A stretch of 64,000 nucleotides of DNA. It comes from Marinomonas posidonica IVIA-Po-181 (GTDB lineage: Bacteria; Pseudomonadota; Gammaproteobacteria; Pseudomonadales; Marinomonadaceae). Shown here piece by piece: positions 48,851 through 57,435 of the stretch; the first letter of the stretch is position 1, and every line of letters starts with the position of its first letter. Both the position numbers and the translations under genes were made by a program. The stretch covers positions 2,901,001-2,965,000 of the forward strand of contig NC_015559.1 of the NCBI RefSeq assembly GCF_000214215.1, given 5' to 3'. The notes under the pieces were generated by a model. That model was not told the DNA's origin. It saw only the letters and a program-made list of their open reading frames with translations, and made no database searches.

Positions 48851-51151
48851 TCAAAAAGGCCAAAAGCAGGAAGTTGATTTTTTCGGCTCAGTACCAAGCA
48901 CAAACGCTAGCGACACTTTGTCATCACACCGATCTGCAGCCTTTTCAAACGAGTCATTCAATACCTGAAAACGACCCGCACCAGAAGGCAAACGACTAGG
49001 AAGTGATGTCGAGTTCACATGGCTCGTAAAATCAATCCAAACTTTCTGCGCCCCACTACTGCCAGTAATGCTAAGGGGGACATTGTCATCATCGCCCAGC
49101 CAAACTGTGGTCGAGTAATCCCCTGTAATACCGATATACCAACTGTCCTTTTGTTGATTTGTAGTGCCGGTTTTCGCGGCAAAGGTTAAATTCGGTAGCG
49201 CCGCTTTCGCCGCTCGAGCTGTCCCGATTTCAGGTGTTTTGGTCATACCATCTAAGGTGACGGCTAATACGGCATCAGTAAAGGGCACATGGGTTTGTCG
49301 ATTAAAGCGCTTAATTAAGCGGTTATTTTGATCCATCACCGCTAAAACAACCCCCAGTTCACTACTTTGCCCTTGCGATGCAATTGGTTGGTATAGTCGT
49401 GACACCTCAAACGGTGACAATTCAAGAGCACCCAACGCCATAGCTGGATGCATGGTAAAGGGACGTTTAACACCCAACTGCCGTAAGGCATCACCAACTC
49501 GGTCAAAGCCAATTTGATTCGCTAAAGATATCGTTGCTAGGTTATAAGATTTGGCCATAGCTTCATACAAGTGCACTTCGCCATGTACCCGTCGATCGTA
49601 GTTTTCAGGCGCCCAAATATCGCTACCAACCTTGAAACGTAAGCGCTCATCTTCAACCTTTGTCCACCAGGTATAACGCCCCGTGGCCAATGCCGATAAA
49701 TATAACGGCGGTTTAACCAGAGAACCGATTGGACGAACAGCGCCAAGTGCACGATTGAAACCTGTATAATATTGATCACTCGAACCGACGATCGCTCGAA
49801 CTTGCCCAGAAACACGATCTGTAACCACCATTGCCCCTTGCAACCCCAGCAAATGACGATCACCTCGTTCAAGATTCGCAACTTGACGTTGCATAGCTTG
49901 GCTTGCTGCTCGTTGTGCTCGAATGTCGACACCGGTATAAATTTTTAAATTTTCACTTGCCAAGGTATTTTCATCAAAATCTCGTGACAACTGCATGGCA
50001 ACTAAATCTAAATAATCGCCGTAAACAGTGCGTTCACGCTTTTTATCGGCCAACCGAATTGGCTGTTTAATCAGACTCTGATAATCACCTTGTGACAGCC
50101 TTCCTTGATGATTTAATACCGTCAGCACCACATTACGTCGAGTTTTTGCTCGCTCAGGAGAGCGCTGAGGATTATACAAAGAGGGTCCTTTCACCATACC
50201 CACTAGTAAAGCAAATTCATCAATGTTTAATTCATTTAGTGGTCGACCAAAAAAGTGCTGACTCGCCGCCGCGAAGCCATGCAAAGCACTATTACCAACT
50301 TGCGCTAAATACACTTCATTCATGTAGGCTGTAATGATGTCTTGCTTAGAATAATGGAATTCTAACAACAAACTCATAATGACTTCTGTGAGCTTACGAG
50401 TATAGGTCCGCTCCGAGCTCAAATACATGTTTTTGACGAGTTGCTGAGTCAGGGTGGAGCCGCCTTGTCGTCGTGCACCATGGGCTAGATTGACCACCAA
50501 TGCTCGAGCGATCCCTGTTAAAGAAATGCCCCAGTGGTGATAAAAGTCTTTATCTTCTACCGCCACTAAAATATCCAATAAAGGTTGAGGAATCTGGTCA
50601 TAGGTTAGAATCTGACGGCTTTCAGTATTACCACCATACAAAAAACCAATCCGCTGTGGCTCAATACGAGCTTCGTCTATGGCGTCACCATTCAGTGCAT
50701 TAATTTGCAATACACCACGGTAAAAAGAAAAAATTCGGCGTTGGCTTTCATGGAAACCAAGGTGGTCAACATACGAACGTAAATGAGCGCTGAGTTTGGT
50801 ACGACTTCGAGCCGCCCATCCTACCTTTTGGCTGTTGCGCCCAAATCGATAACCCGTTTCTTCTAAAAGGCGTTCCAGATCGGCCTTTTTCCAAGGTGCA
50901 CCACTCTTGAGAATAATCGGCGCACTGTAAACTTCTGATGGGACTTGCCATTTCTGCCCTTCAAAGCGACTAACAACTTGCCCATTCAGCCACCAAACCC
51001 AGATTGAAAAAGGTACACTGGCAACCAGTGCCAATAGACATCCCCATTTAAACGCCGCTCGAAAAAAGCTCTTTAGTGTGGAAAGCTGTGTCGTTTTTTT
51101 ACGTTTCGTCGATGACTTACGTATTGGTTTTTTTGAAGTGTTCTTGGCCAT
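48851..51151 (-). CDS. mrcB: Penicillin-binding protein 1B (bifunctional transglycosylase/transpeptidase)
   Basis: PBP1b polymerises and cross-links peptidoglycan. The 766-aa product has a basic cytoplasmic tail (KKPIRKSSTKRKK), one membrane helix, a UB2H-like region, a GT51 domain with VEDKDFYHHWG (Glu about 197) and GGSTLTQQLVKNMYL, and a transpeptidase domain with SLVK (Ser about 475), SYN and KTGTT (about 659). The ATG at 51151 is chosen over an upstream TTG at 51184 because the N-terminus fits; neither has a clear ribosome binding site. Confidence 0.94.
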   Translation of the reverse strand: MAKNTSKKPIRKSSTKRKKTTQLSTLKSFFRAAFKWGCLLALVASVPFSIWVWWLNGQVVSRFEGQKWQVPSEVYSAPIILKSGAPWKKADLERLLEETGYRFGRNSQKVGWAARSRTKLSAHLRSYVDHLGFHESQRRIFSFYRGVLQINALNGDAIDEARIEPQRIGFLYGGNTESRQILTYDQIPQPLLDILVAVEDKDFYHHWGISLTGIARALVVNLAHGARRQGGSTLTQQLVKNMYLSSERTYTRKLTEVIMSLLLEFHYSKQDIITAYMNEVYLAQVGNSALHGFAAASQHFFGRPLNELNIDEFALLVGMVKGPSLYNPQRSPERAKTRRNVVLTVLNHQGRLSQGDYQSLIKQPIRLADKKRERTVYGDYLDLVAMQLSRDFDENTLASENLKIYTGVDIRAQRAASQAMQRQVANLERGDRHLLGLQGAMVVTDRVSGQVRAIVGSSDQYYTGFNRALGAVRPIGSLVKPPLYLSALATGRYTWWTKVEDERLRFKVGSDIWAPENYDRRVHGEVHLYEAMAKSYNLATISLANQIGFDRVGDALRQLGVKRPFTMHPAMALGALELSPFEVSRLYQPIASQGQSSELGVVLAVMDQNNRLIKRFNRQTHVPFTDAVLAVTLDGMTKTPEIGTARAAKAALPNLTFAAKTGTTNQQKDSWYIGITGDYSTTVWLGDDDNVPLSITGSSGAQKVWIDFTSHVNSTSLPSRLPSGAGRFQVLNDSFEKAADRCDDKVSLAFVLGTEPKKSTSCFWPF

Positions 51152-51378
51152 GGGAGGCAAGTATAGGGAGCAAAGCTTGAGCAAGCAACGCTGGAAAATA
51201 AACTAACTCAATTCTTGCATATTGACTCAATTAACTTACCGAATTAGAGTCTTCCTATGCGGAAAATTAATCGAGATAGCATTATCCCGCGTATTTTGTT
51301 TCAGTTGGTGATAAATTGAAGCCCAGCTTCCGTTTATTTTAGTCATTCTAATCATTATAAAAATAGTACGGTCATCAC

Positions 51379-51705
51379 GTGTTTCAGAAGCATCTAATAC
51401 CTAATGCGCAAGACCTACCTGAAGGAAAAGCGCTCACACTAAAAATTGAAGATTACGATTTTTTAGTCACCCGCCAAAAAGGCGAGATCGTGGCCTATGA
51501 GAATCGCTGTCCACATCAAAACAAGCCACTACACTGGTCAGAGCAAGAGGTTGTTGCCGATGAGGATTATTTAAAATGTCATCATCATGGCGCTCTTTTT
51601 TCACCGCTTGATGGCACTTGCGTCACAGGCCCTTGTCAAGGCAGTCATTTGAAAAAGGCCACTGTTGGCATTGAGCAAGGAAATTGCTATTTACTATTGG
51701 CTTAA
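51379..51705 (+). CDS. Rieske-type [2Fe-2S] ferredoxin
   Basis: A 108-aa single-domain Rieske protein with both cluster motifs: CPHQNKPL (Cys-x-His) and CHHHGALFSPLDG (Cys-x-x-His). Small standalone Rieske ferredoxins pass electrons in oxygenase or nitrite-reductase-like systems, but none is nearby. The start is GTG at 51379, with no good ribosome binding site. It ends 42 bp before modA on the same strand; a link to molybdate uptake is only positional. Confidence 0.85.
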   Translation: MFQKHLIPNAQDLPEGKALTLKIEDYDFLVTRQKGEIVAYENRCPHQNKPLHWSEQEVVADEDYLKCHHHGALFSPLDGTCVTGPCQGSHLKKATVGIEQGNCYLLLA

Positions 51706-51747
51706 GGATCCCTTAAGCCAATTACGCCACAGGGATTCCTAAGTTAG

Positions 51748-52536
51748 ATGAACAAATACTCTATTATTACCATCAAGCGAGGATCCCCTGCTTTCAACGT
51801 CTGTGTCTTGCTTGCTTTCCTAGCACTTGCCTACCAGCCGTCCAATGTCAAAGCACAGACTCTCAAACTCGCTGTGGCATCGAATTTTATACATCCAATC
51901 AAGGTCATCGCTGAAGATTTCAAACAAGAAACAGGGCACAACCTAAGTATATCCTTTGGCTCATCAGGCAAATTATTCGCACAAATACAACACCATGCCC
52001 CATACGATGTGTTTCTTTCTGCCGATCTTCAAAAGCCACAAGTCTTACTTGATAAGGGCTTAGCACAAGCAGGCAGCTTAGCCATTTATGCCAAAGGCAA
52101 ACTGGTTTTGTGGGCACCTTCTTCTCTAATTATAGACGAACTCGCTGAGGCATTAAAAAAGACGAAATACCTTGCCATAGCGAACCCTAAATTGGCACCA
52201 TACGGTAAAGCTGCACAACAAAGCCTGCAGCATTTAGGCATCTGGTCATCGCTCGAAAACAAACTCATCACCGGAGAAAACATTGGTCAGACTTATCAAT
52301 TTGTCCATTCTGGAAATGTGGAATACGGTTTAGTCGCTTTGTCACAAACGCTGAAAGACAATACACAAGCTCACATAGTGTCCATTCCGGCCACCTTCCA
52401 TGACCCTATTCTTCAAGCTGGCGTGATCCTAACTCATTCAAACAAGATTGCTTTAGCGCATGAATTCATGGCGTTTTTACTACGCCCAGACACTCAAGCG
52501 AAACTGCAAACCTTCGGCTATGACACAGCTTATTAG
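51748..52536 (+). CDS. modA: Molybdate ABC transporter substrate-binding protein
   Basis: ModA binds molybdate or tungstate in the periplasm. The 262-aa product has an unusually long N-terminus before the hydrophobic signal (CVLLAFLALAYQPSNVKAQ), then LKLAVASNFIHPIKVIAEDF, SFGSSGKLFAQI, PYDVFLSADLQKP and AIANPKLAPYGKAAQ, which are typical of ModA. It lies 6 bp before modB. Confidence 0.93.
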   Translation: MNKYSIITIKRGSPAFNVCVLLAFLALAYQPSNVKAQTLKLAVASNFIHPIKVIAEDFKQETGHNLSISFGSSGKLFAQIQHHAPYDVFLSADLQKPQVLLDKGLAQAGSLAIYAKGKLVLWAPSSLIIDELAEALKKTKYLAIANPKLAPYGKAAQQSLQHLGIWSSLENKLITGENIGQTYQFVHSGNVEYGLVALSQTLKDNTQAHIVSIPATFHDPILQAGVILTHSNKIALAHEFMAFLLRPDTQAKLQTFGYDTAY

Positions 52537-52542
52537 CGCCTT

Positions 52543-53244
52543 ATGATGAACCTCAGCCCAGCCGACCTAACTGCCATCTGGCTCACCTTAAAATTGGCCA
52601 GCTTAGTGACGTTACTCTTGCTGATATTTTGCACACCTATGGCTTGGTGGTTGGCACGGACACGATCTATTTTCAAAGCACCAATCAATGCCTTGATCAC
52701 CATGCCGTTGGTATTACCACCGACCGTACTGGGCTTTTATTTACTTATCTTTCTAAGTCCAAACAGCACTCTCGGCAAAATTTTGTCCGATTTAGGCATC
52801 GCTTCCCTGCCATTTAGCTTTGCTGGTCTCGTGGTCGCATCTATGCTGTACTCCCTACCTTTTGTGATGCAACCATTACAAAACGCCTTTGCCAGCCTTG
52901 CGTCAAAACATCTAGACGCTGCTGCTACCCTTGGTGCTTCGCCATTGGATCGATTTTTTTCCATTGTTATGCCTTTGTCAAAATCAGGTTTTATCAGTGC
53001 CGCTGTATTGGGGTTTGCCCACACCGTCGGAGAGTTCGGCGTTGTATTGATGATTGGTGGCAACATTCCAGGTGAAACGAAAGTGATTTCTGTGCAAATT
53101 TATGACCATGTCGAAGCATTAGAATACGCGCAGGCACACACCTTATCCTTATTAATGATGGCCTTTGCTTTTATCGTCTTATGCTTGCTCTACCTTACTC
53201 AAAGAACCAAACATGAGAAGGATAAAAAAGGAGTTTGGTCATGA
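52543..53244 (+). CDS. modB: Molybdate ABC transporter permease
   Basis: ModB is the homodimeric channel of the molybdate importer. The 233-aa product has about six membrane helices and the EAA coupling motif in HLDAAATLGASPLDRFF, with EFGVVLMIGGNIPGET typical of the family. Its stop overlaps the modC start as ATGA, indicating translational coupling. Confidence 0.94.
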   Translation: MMNLSPADLTAIWLTLKLASLVTLLLLIFCTPMAWWLARTRSIFKAPINALITMPLVLPPTVLGFYLLIFLSPNSTLGKILSDLGIASLPFSFAGLVVASMLYSLPFVMQPLQNAFASLASKHLDAAATLGASPLDRFFSIVMPLSKSGFISAAVLGFAHTVGEFGVVLMIGGNIPGETKVISVQIYDHVEALEYAQAHTLSLLMMAFAFIVLCLLYLTQRTKHEKDKKGVWS

Positions 53245-54332
53245 TAAAGCAAGGCTTGAAGATACAGTTCAATCAAACAAAACCAACGCCTTCAGACTTT
53301 GCACTAGAATTGAATATTCAACTCGCCCCCTCTGGCGTTACTGCCCTGTTTGGGCCTTCTGGCTCAGGCAAAACAACATTATTACGCTGTATCGCGGGTC
53401 TCCAATCAAACATCCAAGGCTATTTGGAATTTGCCGGACAAATTTGGCAAGACAATCAAACCTTTTTAGCACCACACCAAAGGCCGATCGGTTTCGTATT
53501 TCAAGATACCAGCTTATTCCCTCATTTGACCGTTCAGCAAAATTTGGCCTTCGCCATCAAACGAGCTAAGCAGAAAAGACAGCGCTTTGTTTATCAAGAT
53601 ATTTTATCACTTATGAGTCTTGGGCCTTTACTAGAGCGTTACCCGAATCAAATATCTGGCGGGGAAGCACAGCGAGTTGCCATCGCCCGGGCCATGTTGT
53701 CACAACCTAGCATGCTATTGATGGATGAGCCTTTATCAGCATTGGACAATCGTCTAAAACAAGACATATTGCCTTACCTTGAAAAAGCCTGCCTAGCCAC
53801 AGACATTCCAATTTTATACGTTAGTCATGCCTTAGATGAGGTCAGTCGATTGGCCAATAACATTGTGGTGATAGAACAAGGGAAACTGGTAGAAGCTGGC
53901 AAGGCATCGGATCTGCTTAGTCAGTTGGATTCTTCTTTTACCAATCATCAAGATGCCAGTGTATTGATCTCAGGAAAGGTCATCGAGCAAAATGCCGAAT
54001 GGCAACTGTCGACTCTGAGTCTCGGTCATCAGCAGATTTTCTTTGCACAAGGAGACGAAGCGCTAGGGGAAACCGTCAGATTGAGAATTCAAGCCAGAGA
54101 CGTCAGCCTGAGCTTAACCCATTCGGATCAATCCAGTATTCTGAATCGTCTCTTTGCTGTGATTGATGATCTACAACAAGAAACTAGCAACCCTAGTATG
54201 ACCCAAGTAAGGCTTTTGGTTGATGACACCCCTATTGTTTCCAGAATTACCAGTTTTTCCGCTCAGCAATTGGGGCTAACTATTGGGATGCCAGTAATCG
54301 CTCAGATCAAGTCCGTTGCACTCTGTCGCTAA
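53241..54332 (+). CDS. modC: Molybdate ABC transporter ATP-binding protein
   Basis: ModC powers molybdate uptake. The 363-aa product has Walker A GPSGSGKTTLLRC, signature NQISGGEAQRVAIARAML, Walker B SMLLMDEPLSALD and an H-loop (YVSHALDE), then a C-terminal TOBE/regulatory domain (about 285-360). The ATG at 53241 has GGAG 7 nt upstream. No modE regulator gene is adjacent. Confidence 0.94.
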   Translation: MIKQGLKIQFNQTKPTPSDFALELNIQLAPSGVTALFGPSGSGKTTLLRCIAGLQSNIQGYLEFAGQIWQDNQTFLAPHQRPIGFVFQDTSLFPHLTVQQNLAFAIKRAKQKRQRFVYQDILSLMSLGPLLERYPNQISGGEAQRVAIARAMLSQPSMLLMDEPLSALDNRLKQDILPYLEKACLATDIPILYVSHALDEVSRLANNIVVIEQGKLVEAGKASDLLSQLDSSFTNHQDASVLISGKVIEQNAEWQLSTLSLGHQQIFFAQGDEALGETVRLRIQARDVSLSLTHSDQSSILNRLFAVIDDLQQETSNPSMTQVRLLVDDTPIVSRITSFSAQQLGLTIGMPVIAQIKSVALCR

Positions 54333-54338
54333 GCCCAA

Positions 54339-54788
54339 TTAGACTTTTGCCCAAAAAGCCGCCAGACGGCGCTTAATTACCAAAGACATCACAATTGAAA
54401 AAACGATGCCCATTGGCAATGCTGTTAGAAGTGTCGCACTCCATTGTTTGATAAACGCCTCTAACGCAAGCAATCCGTGTACATTTAATGTGGTTACTAT
54501 GGCCATAATGGATTCCATAATCAGCGCCATAATCAAACCAAACACGAGGTCTTGCTTCAGCTTAGATATATTTGGCAAAGCCCCATCCACCAAATGATGC
54601 ACTAAATACGAAATCACCCCACCGATCGGTGCAATGCACAACACACACAAAGCAAATGATGATAACCAGGCCATCATGAAACCTTCGCCAAAACCCAGAT
54701 TACGCCAGGTCATCACGAAAGTCAGCGTGCCACCCATGACCATAACAAGGCAGGCAATAATAGCAATTTTTTGAAGCATTTTTGACAT
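54339..54788 (-). CDS. DUF2798 family membrane protein
   Basis: A 149-aa membrane protein with four hydrophobic helices forming two similar halves (FVMTWRNLGFGEGFMMAWLS and VTTLNVHGLLALEAFIKQW), the layout of DUF2798 proteins. Function unknown. It is divergent from a marR gene, across palindromic sites, so MarR probably controls it. Its stop lies 6 bp from the modC stop on the opposite strand. Confidence 0.82.
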   Translation of the reverse strand: MSKMLQKIAIIACLVMVMGGTLTFVMTWRNLGFGEGFMMAWLSSFALCVLCIAPIGGVISYLVHHLVDGALPNISKLKQDLVFGLIMALIMESIMAIVTTLNVHGLLALEAFIKQWSATLLTALPMGIVFSIVMSLVIKRRLAAFWAKV

Positions 54789-54811
54789 AGGTATTCTCTC
54801 GGGGGAATTCT

Positions 54812-54876
54812 AGTTGTTTACCAACAAAAAGTAGTTGATAATGTCAATTATTATGCTATATGTTGACTTTGTCAAC
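54812..54876. promoter_or_regulatory. Palindromic operators of the MarR-type regulator
   Basis: The gap between the DUF2798 gene and marR holds a perfect palindrome GTTGACTTTGTCAAC (54862-54876), a related copy GTTGATAATGTCAAT (54834-54848) whose centre is 28 bp away, and a third GTTG-N5-CAAC (54814-54826). MarR proteins bind such 15-20 bp palindromes, so divergent control plus autoregulation is likely. Confidence 0.7.
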
Positions 54877-54891
54877 TATCTTGGAGTGTTT

Positions 54892-55341
54892 ATGTCTCAA
54901 CTCGAATCTAAGTTGCAACTGATGTTTATCCATACCATCAATGCCCTTCAACAATCTATGAAACAGACTATGAAGCATCATCAGCTCAAAATGACGCCTT
55001 TATCTTTCCTGATGCTCAAAACGGTCCATGACACAGCGGAATGTACAGCTCATTCAATTGCAGAGATTACCTACAAAGATAAAGGGCAAATCACTCGTTT
55101 ATTAAAAGAAGTGATTGATCAAGGACTGATAGAAAGGCACCCCAACCCGAAAGATAAACGCAGCCAAATACTGACCTTAACGGAACAAGGTGAAACCGTT
55201 TTTACAACACTTCAGCAGGCGGACTATGCTGCGTTGAACGCTTTGAAAACGGGCTTAACAGAAGAGGAATTGAATGATTTTTTAATCATTGGTCAAAAAA
55301 TGATTCACAATATCAATGAATTTAATGCTAAATGTGGTTGA
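54892..55341 (+). CDS. MarR family transcriptional regulator
   Basis: A 149-aa winged-helix regulator with the recognition region STADI-like AHSIAEITYKDKGQITRLLK and the wing DQGLIERHPNPKDKRSQILT. The frame opens at 54835, but the ATG at 54892 follows TTGGAGTG and lies downstream of the palindromes, so it is preferred. It most likely represses itself and the divergent DUF2798 gene. The ligand is unknown. Confidence 0.92.
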   Translation: MSQLESKLQLMFIHTINALQQSMKQTMKHHQLKMTPLSFLMLKTVHDTAECTAHSIAEITYKDKGQITRLLKEVIDQGLIERHPNPKDKRSQILTLTEQGETVFTTLQQADYAALNALKTGLTEEELNDFLIIGQKMIHNINEFNAKCG

Positions 55342-55482
55342 AATCATGAGCAACATCGGCACTTTCCTGCGTCATCAAAGAAGCCCCAAATACTTGCCCA
55401 AATGACACCAGACTTTCCGCTAACCTACTGACTACTTAAACCGTAAATTGGCGCACATTATGGATCAGTATAAAGGCAAAAT

Positions 55483-55515
55483 AAAAGCCCTTAGCAATAT
55501 TGCTAAGGGCTTTTA
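55483..55515. terminator. Perfectly palindromic bidirectional terminator
   Basis: A 32-bp perfect palindrome, AAAAGCCCTTAGCAAT (55484-55499) and its complement, ends in T runs on both strands and sits just after the ompW stop, 140 bp after the convergent marR. The 140 bp between marR and this hairpin hold no gene I can support. Confidence 0.88.
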
Positions 55516-55529
55516 AGACACTTCAACTA

Positions 55530-56141
55530 CTAGAAAGTGTAACCAACACTGGCCATAAAAGTAATCGGGTCAATGTCAGCATCGATTGTACCAACTGCTG
55601 TCTCCACATCGGTATTAATGTCCATATACCAAACTGAAGCGTTAGCAAACCAATTCTCAGCAAAAGTGACATCAACACCAACCTGAGCGGCTAAACCTAA
55701 AGAGTTATCTAAACTCACATCCGTGCCTGCTAAATCACCTTTACCCTCTTCGTCAAAGAAGATCGTGTAGTTCAAACCTGCGCCAATATAAGGTCGAATC
55801 TGACTGTTTGCTTCACCAAAGTAATATTGCGCCATAAAAGAAGGTGGTAAATGAGAGACTTCAGCCACTTTACCAAGGTCACGTGTCGACACATCATGAG
55901 TAAATGGCGTTGCTGCTAACACTTCCAAACCTAACTTGTCTGACAACATGTAAGTCAGCGTCACCCCCACTTGGGTATCATTATTCAATTCCAATTCACC
56001 GCTGCCCACCACGTCGTCACTGCTTTCATTTGGTATCACAGTCGCCAGACCACCACGCACAAACCAGTCGCCAGCATCGTGCGCCAAAGCAAACGAAGAA
56101 CACAATACAGAGGCTAAAACCAATGGATAGATCGCTTTCAT
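55530..56141 (-). CDS. ompW: OmpW family outer membrane protein
   Basis: OmpW is an eight-stranded barrel with a hydrophobic channel for small molecules. The 203-aa product has a signal peptide (MKAIYPLVLASVLCSSFALA), the DWFVRGGLATVIPN start of the mature barrel, LEVLAATPFTHDV, YYFGEAN and QIRPYIGAGLNYTIFF, and ends in Phe. The ATG at 56141 follows AAGGAG. An FNR-like site upstream fits the oxygen-responsive control known for ompW in enterobacteria. Confidence 0.93.
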   Translation of the reverse strand: MKAIYPLVLASVLCSSFALAHDAGDWFVRGGLATVIPNESSDDVVGSGELELNNDTQVGVTLTYMLSDKLGLEVLAATPFTHDVSTRDLGKVAEVSHLPPSFMAQYYFGEANSQIRPYIGAGLNYTIFFDEEGKGDLAGTDVSLDNSLGLAAQVGVDVTFAENWFANASVWYMDINTDVETAVGTIDADIDPITFMASVGYTF

Positions 56142-56479
56142 AATCAACTCCTTTCTTATTGAACATAGTATTTAGATAGAACAAAGTGTTAGCCACTAAA
56201 CTACTCGCTCAAAAAAAGAAAAAATTAATCTAGATCAAGGTTCTAGGCACCAAAGATAGACCATGACAAGCAATAAACTCCTATGTCAAAAAAAGCTCTA
56301 TTGCCACAAATAATTCACAATAAGACAATTTTCATTAAACCAAACAAAAACTGACTAGCGGCATGGATATTGTCCAGAAAACCATCAGTAAACTTTTATA
56401 ATTGAAAAAGTAAACAGCTTTCCCTCTTTAATAGAAGCCAGTAAACTTAGCGACAACTTCATTAACGGGATCTAAGTTC
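56142..56479. other. 338-bp divergent intergenic region, ompW / EamA gene
   Basis: An A+T-rich divergent regulatory region. Apart from the FNR-like site I see only short A/T runs and a 23-codon frame at about 56283 with no ribosome binding site, which I do not call a gene. Confidence 0.6.
56225..56238 (-). promoter_or_regulatory. FNR/Anr-like binding site upstream of ompW
   Basis: On the minus strand the site reads TTGATCTAGATTAA, one mismatch from the FNR consensus TTGAT-N4-ATCAA. It lies 84 bp upstream of the ompW ATG. FNR controls ompW in E. coli, which supports the reading. Confidence 0.55.
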
Positions 56480-57367
56480 ATGCCAATACTTCTCGCCGTG
56501 ACCCTATTGTGGGCCTTTTCCTTTAGCTTGATTGGTGTTTATCTTGCTGGGCAAGTCGACGCTTGGTTTTCGGTACTCATGCGTGTTTCATTAGCCACTC
56601 TGGTGTTTTTACCTTTTCTAAAATTACGTCAAATAGAAGCTAAAATTGCCTTATTACTGATGATTTGCGGGGCATTACAGCTTGGTATCATGTATGGTTT
56701 TTATTACCAATCGTTCCTTTATTTGTCCGTACCTGAAGTCCTTCTCTTCACCGTTATGACCCCTTTGTATGTCACGCTATTGAATGACATTCTAGATCGT
56801 CGACTTAATGTGGGTTTTGCCATCAGCGCCTTATTGGCCATTCTGGGGGCCGTTGCTATTCGTTATCAAGGCGTTGACGATGGCTTCATCAAAGGCCTGT
56901 TGATTGTACAAGGCGCTAACCTTTGCTTTGCCGCAGGACAGGTGGGCTACAAACGTGTGATTGAGAAACAGCGCCCTGATTTGCCTCAAAGAACCGTTTT
57001 TGGCTGGTTTTTCATCGGTGCTCTGGCGGTTGTGATTCCATGTTATTTGGCCATGGGCAACCCAGAAAAACTCCCAACGACCACACTACAATGGGCCATT
57101 TTGACGTATCTTGGCATTGTCGCTTCTGGGCTGGGGTATTTTGCTTGGAATAAAGGAGCGACATTAGTCAACATAGGAACACTGGCCGTCGCCAACAATC
57201 TGTTGATTCCGGCCGGAATCTTAGTCAATGTGCTCTTTTGGAATCGTGATGCCGATATTATGCGATTGGCCATTGGTGGTGGCATCATACTATTGGCACT
57301 TTGGGTAAATGATAAATTTAATCAAAAAATTGCCGCAAGAGCCAACCGGTTAAGCGAATCACACTAG
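56480..57367 (+). CDS. EamA/DMT family transporter
   Basis: A 295-aa integral membrane protein with about ten helices in two EamA repeats (ILLAVTLLWAFSFSLIGVYL in the first, LCFAAGQVGYKRVI in the second). These carriers export metabolites or amino acids; the substrate cannot be read from sequence. GGGATCTAAG precedes the ATG. Confidence 0.88.
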   Translation: MPILLAVTLLWAFSFSLIGVYLAGQVDAWFSVLMRVSLATLVFLPFLKLRQIEAKIALLLMICGALQLGIMYGFYYQSFLYLSVPEVLLFTVMTPLYVTLLNDILDRRLNVGFAISALLAILGAVAIRYQGVDDGFIKGLLIVQGANLCFAAGQVGYKRVIEKQRPDLPQRTVFGWFFIGALAVVIPCYLAMGNPEKLPTTTLQWAILTYLGIVASGLGYFAWNKGATLVNIGTLAVANNLLIPAGILVNVLFWNRDADIMRLAIGGGIILLALWVNDKFNQKIAARANRLSESH

Positions 57368-57377
57368 ACAACTCAAA

Positions 57378-57418
57378 CGTGCCAATACAGCAGGTTGACA
57401 GCACTTTGTATTGGCACG
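57378..57418. terminator. Long-stem hairpin between convergent genes
   Basis: CGTGCCAATACA (57378-57389) pairs perfectly with TGTATTGGCACG (57407-57418) over a 17-nt loop. It lies between the convergent EamA and DUF2057 genes, but no T run follows directly, so terminator action is likely but not certain. Confidence 0.5.
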
Positions 57419-57435
57419 ATTAAGTGGTACTTTTG

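Noticed and set aside
49537-49932. 131-codon minus-strand frame
   Set aside because: Lies wholly within mrcB in another frame.
51256-51318. Possible 20-codon gene upstream of the Rieske gene
   Set aside because: No ribosome binding site and no recognisable sequence.
53165-53569. 134-codon plus-strand frame
   Set aside because: Out-of-frame across the modB-modC junction, both of which are clear.
55342-55482. Minus-strand frame of about 36 codons, possible gene remnant
   Set aside because: Short, no start or ribosome binding site, and nothing recognisable; open frames of this length occur by chance.
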